DNA of 64,000 nucleotides, taken from the NCBI RefSeq assembly GCF_040958095.1, contig NC_091193.1, positions 30,434,970-30,498,969 of the forward strand, written 5' to 3'. The number at the start of each line of letters is the position of its first letter. The first letter of the stretch is position 1. Shown in pieces: positions 52,927 through 63,475 of this stretch. The notes under the pieces were generated by a model. That model was not told where the DNA came from, made no database searches, and saw only the letters and a list, made by a program, of their open reading frames with translations. The position numbers and the translations under genes were made by a program. The stretch is from Procambarus clarkii. Its lineage: Eukaryota > Arthropoda > Malacostraca > Decapoda > Cambaridae.

Positions 52927-53310
52927 CTACAATCCTATCCCTATTTACAGGTAACGGTTTTTCCCCCCTCCTATCTTACTGTGAGGTGTAGTAACCGTAT
53001 ATAAGCCAGCGATCTGAGAATAGCAAAACAGTACAATCTCCAGTCAAGAATGTAGTACTCGGTGTTGGCAGTTCTAATCGACCCAAGACGCTACAGCTTC
53101 GACACAGAGCTGACAGCAGACTACGACCTCATCGAGCTACAACGCTCTCCCACATAGAGCTCCACGACTCCGGCCTCACTCAGCTCTCTGCTCTGCTCCA
53201 GGCTTCGTCTCAACGTCTACGACACTGCTGTATCCAGGACTACTAAATAAATATGAAACTCACTAAACACTGTGTATCTAATCAACCCAACAACGTAACA
53301 TAAGTAACAC
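52927..53310 (+). mobile_element. LTR-like sequence related to the LTR element interior
   Basis: TATA-like CCGTATATAAGCCAGCG near 52996 and an AATAAA near 53247. 53049-53240 matches the minus-strand internal region at 50390-50650 (AAGACGCTACAGCTTCGACA, CTCCACGACTCCGGCCTCAC). It may be a solo LTR or partial element; ends are uncertain. Confidence 0.45.
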
Positions 53311-53320
53311 AACGTAACTA

Positions 53321-53371
53321 CCCAAAATCACTTACGTCCCAAAATCACTTACGTCCCAAAATCACTTACGT
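53321..53371 (+). repeat. 17-bp triplication at LINE-E 5' junction
   Basis: CCCAAAATCACTTACGT three times in a row; LINE-E copies elsewhere have it once. Confidence 0.92.
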
Positions 53372-54067
53372 CCTCTAATTACTCAACACAAAGCTGCTAT
53401 TAGGACAATATCCAACTCTGGCCCCAGACATCACTCGGTACCCCTACTTAAATCTCTGAATATGTTAGACATTAAGTCACTGTACATTCTCTCATGTGTA
53501 TTATACATATATAAAACGCTAAACTATAATGCCAATCCTGATCTCAAAAGCTTCATAGAAGGTTGTAACAGAACCCATGAGCACCACACCAGAAATAAAT
53601 ACAGTTTTGATATTCCTAGAGTACGACTTAATCAAACTAGAAATGCTCTACAAATCAAGGGGCCCAGAATGTGGAATGACCTTCCCAACCATGTTAAAGA
53701 CTGTACCTCTCTCAACCAGTTTAAGATAAAAACTAAACACTACCTAATAAATTCCCTGTAACCCACCTCACTCCTCTATTGTCAACCAATGTCTGTTTTT
53801 TTCTTTAAAGAGCGCTGTTTGTCGACATAATTGTATTTGTGCTGCTTTTTCATCTATGTTTTCATTTCTTGTTTTCATTCTACTCATTATGTTCAATTAG
53901 TATTAAGCTTGTCATTTAAGTTTATCATGCCCGAAACGCTTTGCGTAATAGTGGCTTTAGGCATTGTATGTACTAGCCATACCTATAAGTCAACCAATCC
54001 TTGTAAATATTTATTGTATGTATGTACCTTACCTAAATAAAATTGTATTGTATTGTATTGTATTGTA
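53321..54067 (+). pseudogene. LINE-E 3' end, plus strand
   Basis: RT C-terminus: SGPRHHSVPLLKSLNMLDIK, YILSCVLYIYKTLNYNANPD, CNRTHEHHTRNKYSFDIPRV, KGPRMWNDLPNHVKDCTSLN, with a stop at 53759-53761. The 3' UTR holds ATGCCCGAAACGCTTTGCGT and AATAGTGGCTTTAGGCATTG and ends in ATTGT pentamers (54040-54067). Strongly 5'-truncated. Confidence 0.92.
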
Positions 54068-54144
54068 TAATCGTACGTTACAACTTCATTCATAATGATG
54101 TGCTGCCCGAAATCTTAGCGAAGTATCCAAAATTTGCTTACTGT

Positions 54145-54472
54145 AGATTCAGATTCAGATGTTTATTCAGGTAAGGTATATACATACAAGTGATGTTACA
54201 TTAATGGATTGATATATAGATAGAGCTAGTACATACAATGCCTAAAGCCACTATTACGCAATGCGTTTCGGGCAAGAAAAACATTAATATCTAGAACTTA
54301 ATACTAATTGAGCATAAAGAATAAAAAGTGTTGAGAACAAATACAAATAAAGATAAAAAAAGGGGGAACATGACTGAAAAAGCAGCACAAATACAATAGG
54401 TTGACAAACAGTGTTGATTAAAAAAAAAAAGAAAATAACAGACATGGGTTGACAATAGAGGAGTGAGGTAGA
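54145..54472 (-). mobile_element. LINE-E 3' UTR
   Basis: Reverse complement of the 3' UTR at 53762-54040 with internal differences; ends in CTTACCTGAATAAACATCTG. Confidence 0.88.
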
Positions 54473-57400
54473 TTACAAGGAATTTATTAGGTATAGCTTC
54501 GTTTTTATCTTAAACTGGTTGAGAGAGGTACAGTCTTTAACATGGTTGGGAAGGTCATTCCACATTCTGGGCCCCTTGATTTGTAGAGCATTTCTAGTTT
54601 GATTAAGACGTACTCTAGGAATATCAAAACTGTATTTATTTCTGGTGTGGTGCTCATGGGTTCTGTTACAACCTTCTATGAAGCTTTTAAGATCAGGATT
54701 GGCATTATAGTTTAGCGTTTTATATATGTATAATACACATGAGAGAATGTGCAGTGACTTAATATCTAACATATTCAGAGATTTGAGTAGGGGTACCGAG
54801 TGATGTCTGGGGCCAGAGTTGGATATTGTTCTAATAACAGCTTTGTGTTGGGTAATTAGAGGACGTAAGTGATTTTGGGTAGTAGAACCCCAAGCAGAAA
54901 TACCATAGTTGAGATAAGGATAGATAAGGGAGTAATAGAGAGTCACCAGGGCAGGGCGTGGTACATAATATCTGATCTTAGAAAGAATGCCCACAGTTTT
55001 TGAAACTTTTTTTGATATATTTAGAATGTGTCCCTGGAAATTCAGCTTGTGGTCAATGAGAATGCCAAGGAATTTGCCATCTAATTTGTTACAAATTTGG
55101 GTATTGTTTATTTTGAGATTTATTTGATTAGAGGATTTATTGCCAAACAGAATATAGAAAGTTTTGTCAATGTTAAGGGTGAGTTTGTTGGCAGTTAGCC
55201 AAAGATGGACTTTATTTAGCTCAGTATTTACTGTGGCATTTAGAGCAAGAGGGTCAGGACTGGAGTAAATGAAGGTTGTATCGTCAGCAAATAGAATTGG
55301 TTTGAGGTGTTGGGAGGCATTTGGAAGGTCATTAATGTAGATGAGAAAGAGGAGAGGGCCAAGTATGCTGCCCTGAGGAACACCAATGTTGATGGGTAGG
55401 GTGGGAGAAATTGTATTATTCACAGAAACATATTGGACCCTGTCAGTAAGGTAGGACTCGAGGTATTGTAGGGAGTGTCCTCTGACTCCATAATGATGTA
55501 ATTTAAGAAGAAGGTTATGGTGGTTGACAGTATCAAAAGCTTTACGCAGGTCCACAAATAACCCAACAGGGAATTCCTTTTTATCAAGAGCTGTATGAAT
55601 CGAGTTAAGCATACTAATAAGTGCATCGTTAGTGCTTTTTTTGGGTCTGAAGCCATATTGGCAAGGGCTAAGTATATTGAGTTTGGCTAGATATGAGTAA
55701 AGCTGCTTATATATAAGTTTTTCAAAAATTTTTGACAAGTTTGGCAGGATTGATATAGGTCTGTAGTTGTTAACATCTGTGAGATCACCACATTTGTGGA
55801 CAGGCGTACTCTCGCTTTTTTTAGAATATCTGGAAAGGTTTGGAGTTCAAGTGACTTGTTGAAGAGCAAAGCAATAGCAGGGGCTAAAGATCTGGAGGCT
55901 TTTTTGTAAATTAAAGTTGGTATCTCCTCAAGGGCACCAGACTTGGTTTTAAGGGAAAGGATTATCTCATTGACGTCAGTGGAGTTAATAGGCTTTAGGT
56001 ACAGAGACTGTGGATAGTTACCTGTAAGATAGTCCTTAATGTCAGTACTGGAAGATGGAATATCATTTGCAAGGGATGAACCAATGGAAGAGAAGAACCT
56101 ATTGAACTCAATAGCAGAATCAGAGGCTGAAAGCTGACCATCGTTATTAGACAGGAGAGTCGGTTTGTTATTTAAAGATTTCTTTGATCCCAATATTTGT
56201 GAAATTGTGCTCCAAGTTTGTTTAATGTTGCTCTTTATTTGAGTAAATTTATCTTCGTAGTATTTAGTTTTGGCTCGTCTAATTATCTTAGATAGCAATA
56301 ATGAGTAATTCTTTGAGAATTCTTTGGAGACAATTCCTAACCTATACTTCTTCTCAAGGTCGTGTTTTTTGTTAATGGATTTCAGTATTCCCTTTGTAAG
56401 CCAGGGATTGTTAAGCCTTTTGCTTGTGACTTGTTTTGTAAGCCTAGGACAGTGGGTGTTATAAAGGCTAAGAGTTGTTTGTAGAAAAGATTGCACTGCT
56501 AGGTTGATGTCCCCTATGTTACCTAACTCGGACTCCCAGTTGACATTATCAGCAGCAGTTATAAAATTGTTTATAGCAGTTTCATTGTGCAGCCTAAAGC
56601 TTAACTCCCTTGTTTCTAGAGGTGGTGTGCTAATGTTAGTTAAGAGAAATGTGGGGTAGTGGTCTGTAGTGCTATCGGTGATTATACCTGAAGTAAGCGG
56701 AGAGGTTATGTTGGTCCAGATGTGATCTAGAGTCGTGGCAGTGCTATCAGTGATTCTAGTAGGTCTAGTGATTAAGGGTATGAGGAAGCAGGAATTCATA
56801 CAGTTGAGGAAGCTAACAGCAGTAGGGTGTTCTGGCTCGCAGAGGTCAATATTAAAGTCCCCTGCGATAATTAGGTGGTTTTTGTTCAGTCTGTTATCAA
56901 GTATTAGATTTCTAAGGTTTGAGTTGAATTCAGACACATCAGTGTTGGGAATTCTATAAACTGCACCCACAGACAGGATAGACTCGGCACCCTTGACTCT
57001 GAAGCTGGCGAAGATATACTCCCCATAGCAGTCTCTAGTTCTAATTTCTTTTAAGCATGTTAGTTCTTGGTGGTAGTAAAGAGCAGTGCCACCACCTCTC
57101 TGAAGTTGACGACAGTTGTGAATTGCTGAGTAGTTAGGCATGTTAAAGAGTTGAGTAGTATCCTCTTTCAACCATGTTTCAGTAAGTATAATAAAAGAGA
57201 ATTTGTTGCCAATAGTTTCAATCAAGGCACTAACATCATCGAAGTGTTTACCTAGGGATCTAACGTTCAAATTGATTACAGAGATATTGTGATTATGAGT
57301 TAATACATTGTTTACATCATGTACTGCAAAATAACTGCAATTTAGATCATTAAAGTGATTATTGTCATAGATAGTGGATAAGAGGTTAAGTTCTGGGTCT

Positions 57401-57495
57401 ATACTTGTCTGCATAAAAAAAGCTGATTGTAGAATCAGAAATAAGTAGAAATAAGCTATAAAATAGGGAAAAATATATACACAATACTGTACCAA
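54473..57495 (-). pseudogene. LINE-E endonuclease-RT, nearly complete, one frameshift
   Basis: The minus strand reads from an ATG at 57493-57495. APE endonuclease: ISVINLNVRSLGKHFDDV, SFIILTETWLKEDTTQL, GAVYRIPNTDVSEF, HLIIAGDFNIDLCEPEHP and a TTDHYP variant of the terminal S-D-H motif. A linker leads to SALKTKSGALEEIP-like pre-RT sequence. Near 55800 one base change in length moves the RT to another frame. It continues NILSPCQYGFRPKKSTNDAL, GLFVDLRKAFDTVNHHNLLL, NIGVPQGSILGPLLFLIYIN and PILFADDTTFIYSS (all catalytic Asp present) to the stop at 54473-54475. ORF1 is not seen. The clade is CR1/L2-like. Confidence 0.93.
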
Positions 57496-57689
57496 ACAAA
57501 CACAAAAGGGGCTTACAGGGGTACAATGGAGTAAGGGAGTATGGCTAGGCTAGGCAACCTAGGCAATTAATGAGATTAAAGAAAAAACATGTAAACATGG
57601 ACTATACAAAACACAAGATATAGAAATACAAAACAAAAAATATAAGCAAGACTAAGCAATACAAAAAAAAAACAAATTGAGCAAAAATG

Positions 57690-57720
<31 letters not shown>

Positions 57721-57733
57721 CATGGTAATGCAT
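57496..57733. repeat. 5' flank of LINE-E and a long A run
   Basis: 57689-57718 is almost pure A (about 29). No gene. Confidence 0.8.
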
Positions 57734-58072
57734 GCACATGACTGTAAAGCTGCCGCCCAGTTGGGTGGGTGTGGAGCACATGACTGTAAAGCTGCCGCCC
57801 AGTTGGGTGGGTGTGGAGCACATGACTGTAAAGCTGCCGCCCAGTTGGGTGGGTGTGGAGCACATGACTGTAAAGCTGCCGCCCAGTTGGGTGGGTGTGG
57901 AGCACATGACTGTAAAGCTGCCGCCCAGTTGGGTGGGTGTGGAGCACATGACTGTAAAGCTGCCGCCCAGTTGGGTGGGTGTGGAGCACATGACTGTAAA
58001 GCTGCCGCCCAGTTGGGTGGGTGTGGAGCACATGACTGTAAAGCTGCCGCCCAGTTGGGTGGGTGTGCAGCA
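57734..58072. repeat. 42-bp minisatellite, 8 copies
   Basis: Units start at 57735 and every 42 bases to 58029 (CATGACTGTAAAGCTGCCGC...). Copies are virtually identical; only the last differs at its end (GTGCAGCA). The period is a multiple of three, so four frames stay open without being genes. Confidence 0.97.
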
Positions 58073-58164
58073 AGACTAGTAACTGTGTGACTCACCATAG
58101 ATGTAAAGTGCCTTGTATAGTGACTGTTGTGAGCCTCTTGTAATGTCACTTGTGACACAAACAT

Positions 58165-58275
58165 TATTGATGTGTGTATTTGTGTGGGTGATTAGATATG
58201 TATGTGTATGTATATATGTATACGTATATATATATAGGTACATGTATGTATGAGGGTGTGTACATGTGTATACAA
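58165..58275. repeat. TG/TA-rich simple sequence
   Basis: Irregular TGTATG, TATATA and GTGTGTG runs. Confidence 0.85.
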
Positions 58276-58304
58276 CATTGATAATTTTGTAACTAGCGTC
58301 AAAC

Positions 58305-58430
58305 ATTGTTATTTGCTTAGCTAAACGAACTAGAGGGTTCAGTTCCTGAACCGATTATGTGCCTCTGTAATCCTTTACACCACCGCCCACGGGATGGGTA
58401 TGGGGTGCATAATAAAGAAAGAAATTGAAT
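58305..58430 (+). mobile_element. SINE4-like repeat, left arm of a large inverted repeat
   Basis: CCGATTATGTGCCTCTGTAA, GGGATGGGTATGGGGTGCAT, AATAAAGAAAG. Pairs with 58591-58716 with one mismatch seen in the 126 bases. A related 3' end lies at 44910-44935. Confidence 0.85.
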
Positions 58431-58590
58431 ACCTCATCCCTTTGTGTGTATTTTACCTCAATAAACTTATTTCAATTTCAATAAATAAATAAATAGTATG
58501 TATATAAAAACCTGCGAGGAAGCGAATGGAACGTTGTGTGAACATTTCAAAGCAATCGGTGAAGAACTTTCAGAGATTAGCGGTTATGCA
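58431..58590 (+). other. Spacer with a LINE-D-like tail
   Basis: ATCCCTTTGTGTGTATTTTA and CCTCAATAAACTTATTTCAA, then AAATAAATAAATAG. It resembles the LINE-D end (ATCCCTTTGAGATGTATTTA). Confidence 0.6.
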
Positions 58591-58716
58591 ATTCAATTTC
58601 TTTCTTTATTATGCACCCCATACCCATCCCGTGGGGGGTGGTGTAAAGGATTACAGAGGCACATAATCGGTTCAGGAACTGAACCCTCTAGTTCGTTTAG
58701 CTAAGCAAATAACAAT
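58591..58716 (-). mobile_element. SINE4-like repeat, right arm
   Basis: Inverted, near-identical partner of 58305-58430. Confidence 0.85.
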
Positions 58717-58764
58717 TTTTGACGTTATGCACAAACGAACATTTCCATTTTTATTTATATCAAA

Positions 58765-59335
58765 TCAAAATCAAATCAAATCAAATGTTTATTTAGGTAA
58801 GGTACATACATACAAGAGATTTTACAAAGAGTGATGGATTTATAGATAGAGCTAGTACATACAATGCCTAAAGCCACTATTACGCAAAGCGTTTCAGGCA
58901 TGAAAAACTTAAATGACTAAAGCTTAATACTAATTGAGCATAAAGAATAAAATGAGTTGAGAACAAGTAAAAAAAGAAATAAAAAAGGGGGGAACATGGC
59001 TGAAACAGCAGCACGACAAACAGCGCCATTAAAAAAAAAAACAGACATTAGTTGACAATAGAGGGGTAAGGTAGGTTACAGGGAATTTATTAGGTATAGC
59101 TTCGTTTTTATCTTAAACTGGTTGAGAGAGGTACAGTCTTTAACATGGTTGGGAAGGTCATTCCACATTCTGGGCCCCTTGATTTGTAGAGCATTTCTAG
59201 TTTGATTAAGTCGTACTCTAGGAATATCAAAACTGTATTTATTTCTGGTGTGGTGCTCATGGGTTCTGTTACAACCTTCTATGAAGCTTTTGAGGTCAGG
59301 ATTGGCATTACAGTTCAGCGTTTTATATATGTATA
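58765..59335 (-). pseudogene. LINE-E copy 3, 3' end
   Basis: Same 3' UTR and C-terminal RT region as 54145-54740, up to TATACATATATAAAACGCTG at the left of an LINE-E2 insertion; the upstream part resumes at 60309. Confidence 0.9.
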
Positions 59336-60308
59336 ATATTTATTTATTTATTTATATATATACAAGAAGGTACATTGGGTTAGTGAGAATACATTGGATA
59401 GTACAGTATTTACATTCTTGTAAAGCCACTAGTACGCGCAGCGTTTCGGGCAGGTCCTTAATCTAGCAGATAATTTTAAGTAGGTAATTTCAATCAAAAT
59501 TGATAAATGATAAAGATACATTACAAGAGAAAAATGAGATGAGAGAGATAAGTAAGTATATTAAAGCACATTGTTATGTTAAAGCTCTGATTGATTACAT
59601 TGACAGCTTGATTAGTAATTTAAACAAGATTAATAGACACCATACAGCAGATTGACAGCACATATAAGACAGCAATGATCACAATGGTAAAGATGTTCAG
59701 ATTGGGTACATAAAGATTGGGAGACTGGGTAGCAAAAGATACTGATAAACAAGATTTATAAACACCATACAGCAGATTGGCAGCACATATAAGAAAACAG
59801 CAATGATCACAATGGCAAAGATGTTCAAATTGGGAACATAAAGGTTGGGAGATTGGGTAGCAATTGATACAGTGCAATTTTAAGGCAAAAAGTGAAAAAC
59901 TATGAAGATGAAATTAGGTACTTTTTAGTATTGATTTTGAATGATGTAAAAGTTGGACAGCTTTTCAATTCAGTAGGGAGTGAGTTCCATAAACTGGGTC
60001 CCTTTATTTGCATAGAGTGCTTACACAGATTAAGTTTAACTCTGGGGATATCAAAGAGATATTTATTTCTGGTGTGGTGATAATGGGTCCTATTACATCT
60101 GTCCAGGAAGAGTTTCAGACAAGGATTTGCATTTAAGAACAGGGTTTTGTAAATGTAGTTGACACAAGAGAATTTGTGGAGTGAGATTATGTTTAGCATG
60201 TTTAGGGAGTTAAACAAGGGGGCTGTGTGTTGTCTGAAAGCAGAATTTGATATTATTCTGATAGCAGATTTTTGCTGGGTGATGATGGACTTGAGGTGGT
60301 TTGCAGTG
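59336..60308 (-). pseudogene. LINE-E2 3' end inserted in LINE-E copy 3
   Basis: C-terminus: QQKSAIRIISNSAFRQHTAP, LNMLNIISLHKFSCVNYIYK, HYHHTRNKYLFDIPRVKLNL, IKGPSLWNSLPTELKSC; stop near 59901. The 3' UTR includes a ~115-bp direct duplication (59640-59875, ACACCATACAGCAGATTG twice) and ends with the TTTA-rich tail 59336-59470. TAATA appears at both edges. Confidence 0.88.
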
Positions 60309-60530
60309 GTTAATACACATGAGAGAATGTGCAGTGACTTAATATCTAACATATTCAGAGATTTGAGTAGGGGTACCGAGTGATGTCTGGGGCCAGAGTT
60401 GGATATTGTCCAAATAGCAGCTTTGTGTTGAGTAATTAGAGGACGTAAATGATTTTGGTAGTAGAACCCCAAGCACAAATACCATAGTTGAGATATGGAT
60501 AGATGAGGGAATAATAGAGAGTCACCATAT
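60309..60530 (-). pseudogene. LINE-E copy 3, upstream part
   Basis: SGPRHHSVPLLKSLNMLDIK region continuing from 59335, truncated at an ATT microsatellite. Reading across the junction gives a false fusion of two LINE-E types. Confidence 0.88.
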
Positions 60531-60532
60531 AG

Positions 60533-60643
<111 letters not shown>

Positions 60644-60900
60644 ATAATTATTGTTATTGTTGTTATCTGTGAGGCGCTTTTAATTAAAATCAAAATTTGG
60701 GCTGTAGTCATATCCTCTGAGATAAAAGCAAAATATATTGATGGATATTTAGGTAGCAAAACATTATTAAGAATTTATTTCGCTTAAAACTTAAAAGTAA
60801 ATTTCATTAATTTTATTTCTGAAAAAATATGTGCAAAAGTGAAGGTAGATGTTTGGAATATTTTTCTGGGCGTTGTGAATGGTCAGTGTTTACCATCAAG
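60644..60900. other. Possible promoter/5' UTR of a host gene
   Basis: No interspersed repeat seen. GC content rises toward 60900. No clear TATA box. Confidence 0.25.
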
Positions 60901-60948
60901 ATGGCATCGTCGGCAGGCGGCGAGAAGTGCGAGCAGCGCAGGAAGCAG
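60901..60948 (+). CDS. Candidate first coding exon of an unidentified host gene
   Basis: ATCAAGATGG gives a good start context (A at -3, G at +4). Sixteen codons, MASSAGGEKCEQRRKQ, end at CAG with GT next, in phase 0. The sequence around it is GC-rich and repeat-free for a few hundred bases, as at many animal promoters. If not spliced the frame ends 16 codons later. The rest of the gene would lie beyond in the plus direction; none was recognised in this window. Confidence 0.35.
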
Positions 60949-61647
60949 GTACTAGCGGTCTCCCTCGTCTTCATTCACATTTTTGTTGGTTTCTAAGGCA
61001 GGATACTCAAGTATTTCGTGTATTTCAAGTGCGTGTGGTGTTAAAATGTTACCGTATGAGGTGAGTTTTTAAGGAGGAGGTTGAGTGTGTTGTGAGTGTG
61101 AGACGTCACGGGTGGGTGAGTCACTCAGGTGGGTGTCAGGCGGCGCACTACAGCCTCACGCACTCACTCACAACTTCCTCTCTCTCTCTCTGCTGTCATA
61201 CCCGCAAGTTATTGATTCTATCTCCACTTTACCGTAACATTTGCTCTTGTGATAGCTGCACTTGTATGTAGTGGGGCAGGGAACACATGGCATGCCTTTA
61301 AATGACGTAAGAATGACATTTTGCATGAACATTCTCTCTTGAGAAATGTTGATAATGACCCATCCCCAGTTTGTACACCCGTGGCCTTTAGAAGTTGTCA
61401 CGCACCTGCTATGTCTTGCTAGATATAGAATAGCATCTACCTCATTTTCCATTCAGCAGCATTTGTTTACAAACTGCTGCCTTTAATCTCCTATCCTTAT
61501 ATAACCATCAGTAGAGATACCATTTGGACACTGACACTGATTGTCAATATTTAGTTGAAAACTTTGGCTTTGCTGTGACCAGTGTTATAAAATATATAGA
61601 ATTTCCAGAATCTCATCCTTGGCTACTGTCTCGCCTTTATAGTTATG
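60949..61647. other. Repeat-free region, no gene recognised
   Basis: 61080-61160 is GT/GA-rich with GTGAGTCACTCAGG. A minus-strand frame of 94 codons (61168-61452) shows no known motif. Consistent with an intron of the candidate gene. Confidence 0.4.
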
Positions 61648-61894
61648 AGACAGTTATCTTGAGATGATTTCGGGGCTTTAGTGTCCCTGAGGCCCGGTCC
61701 TCGACCAGGCCTCCACCCCCAGGAAGCAGCCCGTGACAGCTGACTAACACCCAGGTACCTATTTTTACTGCTAGGTAACAGGGGCATAAGGGTGAAAGAA
61801 ACTCTGCCCATTGTTTCTCACCGGCGCCCGGGTTCGAACCCGGGACCACAGGATCACAAGTCCAGTGTGCTGTCCGCTCGGCCGACCGGCTCCC
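61648..61894 (-). mobile_element. SINE1, full copy
   Basis: Minus strand: GGGAGCCGGTCGGCCGAGCG head, GGGTTCGAACCCGGG B-box arm, SINE1 body, tail ATCATCTCAAGATAACTG. Confidence 0.93.
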
Positions 61895-62399
61895 TACTAA
61901 AGTTATTTGTAACTACTAATTTCCTGTGAAGGGGGAACTGCTAGCTAGGTCCTTTTGTGTTTTATTGAAGACCGACCCATCTTAGAGAGAACAGTGCTTT
62001 CTCAGGAGTAATTGAGATCAATAGCCTTTATAATCTAGTTCTTGGTGTAAGGCTCAAATTCTAGAATTATAATATTATCTGGAGTAATTGGAGAAATAAT
62101 CTGACGGTGAACATTTACCTAACCTTGTAGTTGTGAAAAGGGTACAGTAATTGCATGCTTATTGGGGAATGTGGTACAATGGCACTCTGAAAATCTGGAG
62201 CCTAATGTACAGTAGTAGATTTCATAAAAATCTGGACCAAATCTGCCCACTGGATTTTTCCTCCGAGTTCAGATTTATATGTAAAAAAATGGATTTCATG
62301 AAAGACAGTGAAATCTGGATAGCCAGTTTATCATGTAAAATAATTTTAATCAAACTAATTTTTTCTTATTTTTTTTTCTAATCTCGGTCAATTATTTTT
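61895..62399. other. No gene seen
   Basis: AT-rich, no recognised repeat or coding sequence. Confidence 0.45.
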
Positions 62400-62665
62400 T
62401 TTTTTATATATATAAGCGTTTTTACATTATTGTAAAGCCACTAGCATGCATAGCATTTTTGGCAGGTCCTTACTCCTAATTTATCCTTGTAATATGAACT
62501 GTTGAATTGTTTAACAACCAGGTACCCATTCACTGCTGGGGTGAACAGTGGCTACAGTTAAGGATTGGCACCCAGTAAATCCTCCCCGGCCAGGCTACGA
62601 ACCTAAGCCAAAGCGCTCGCGAAGTGCCGGTTGAGTGTTTTACCACTTTGCCACAGGAACTGCTT
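62400..62665 (-). mobile_element. SINE2, diverged copy
   Basis: Plus-strand order TATATATAAGCGTTTTTACA, AAAGCCACTAGCATGCATAG, CAGTAAATCCTCCCCGGCCA, GCTCGCGAAGTGCCGG: the reverse complement of SINE2 with its tail. The B box has decayed (GGTTCGTAGCC). Confidence 0.85.
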
Positions 62666-63106
62666 TGTTATTGAATTTACAAAGCTTACCACTGGGTAAA
62701 CAGGCAGCCATTATTAGATTGATTGCAGGAAAAATTTGCCTTCAATAGACTGATGCTTTCCACAAAGTTTTTATGGAGTGGGTTTACAAATGTACTAGTG
62801 TTTTCCTTTAGTGTGCATGTGCGTGTGTGTGTGGGAGAAACCAAAATCCCTCCCTGCATAGGCCCTGAGCCGAGCGCCTCATTGTTCCCATAGTGCCGAT
62901 CGAAATGTAGTTCAACGAAGACCGGCAACCTCATGACAGAAGCCAAGTGTGAGTGGGTATGAAGATCCTCCACCACGAGTGCTACTGACACCAGAGGCAA
63001 ATGGGAATGAAGCTGCATCAAGCCCAAATCATTGGAAAGAGTGGGAGAAAATAAAGTAGGCAATCAGTGAGAGGCTCAAAAGAAAGGCCTCCCAGAAACA
63101 ATAAAA
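62666..63106. other. No gene seen
   Basis: Short GTGTGTGTG at 62823-62831. No recognised family. Confidence 0.4.
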
Positions 63107-63238
63107 CGGTAATTACCTAAGTGTAATTACCTAAGTGTAGTTACAGGATGAGAGCTACGCTCGTGGTGTCCCGTCTTCCCAGCACTCTTTGTCATATAAC
63201 GCTTTGAAACTACTGACGGTCTTGGCCTCCACCACCTT
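63107..63238 (-). mobile_element. LINE-C 3' tail
   Basis: GTAATTACCTAAGTGTAATT repeats, AGCTACGCTCGTGGTGTCCC, CTTTGTCATATAACGCTTTG, CTTGGCCTCCACCACCTTC: the reverse complement of the last ~130 bases of LINE-C. Confidence 0.92.
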
Positions 63239-63239
63239 C

Positions 63240-63362
63240 AAAAAAGTTGTTAACCTCTCCCTCAACGAATGCCAGTGGAAACAAGCCACTCTTCCTGTTA
63301 GGCTCGGTGGCTTGGGTGTCCGCACCGCTACCCAAATTGCTGTCCCAGCTTTCCTGTCAATA
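63240..63362 (+). pseudogene. Reverse-transcriptase C-terminal scrap, other family
   Basis: Translates as ATLPVRLGGLGVRTATQIAV and PAFLSI. A P-x-x-x-GGLG-x-R motif like this occurs C-terminal of the RT in several retroelements. It is not part of LINE A-F. Confidence 0.5.
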
Positions 63363-63475
63363 AAAAAAGATTTTATATATTTAATTTACCTGGGCACTAG
63401 GAGCCTCGAACCGCCGACCACATATACAACTGGTCGCCGCTCTACCTACTGAGCCTACTGGTGGCTCATCATTTT
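63363..63475 (-). mobile_element. tRNA-like SINE fragment
   Basis: Minus strand: GGCTCAGTAGGTAGAGCGGC (A box), GGCGGTTCGAGGCTCC (B box), then an AT-rich tail and TTTTTT. Confidence 0.65.

Noticed and set aside
57576-58164. Repetitive frames (up to 170 codons) over the 42-bp array
   Set aside because: Same artefact; four frames are open at once.
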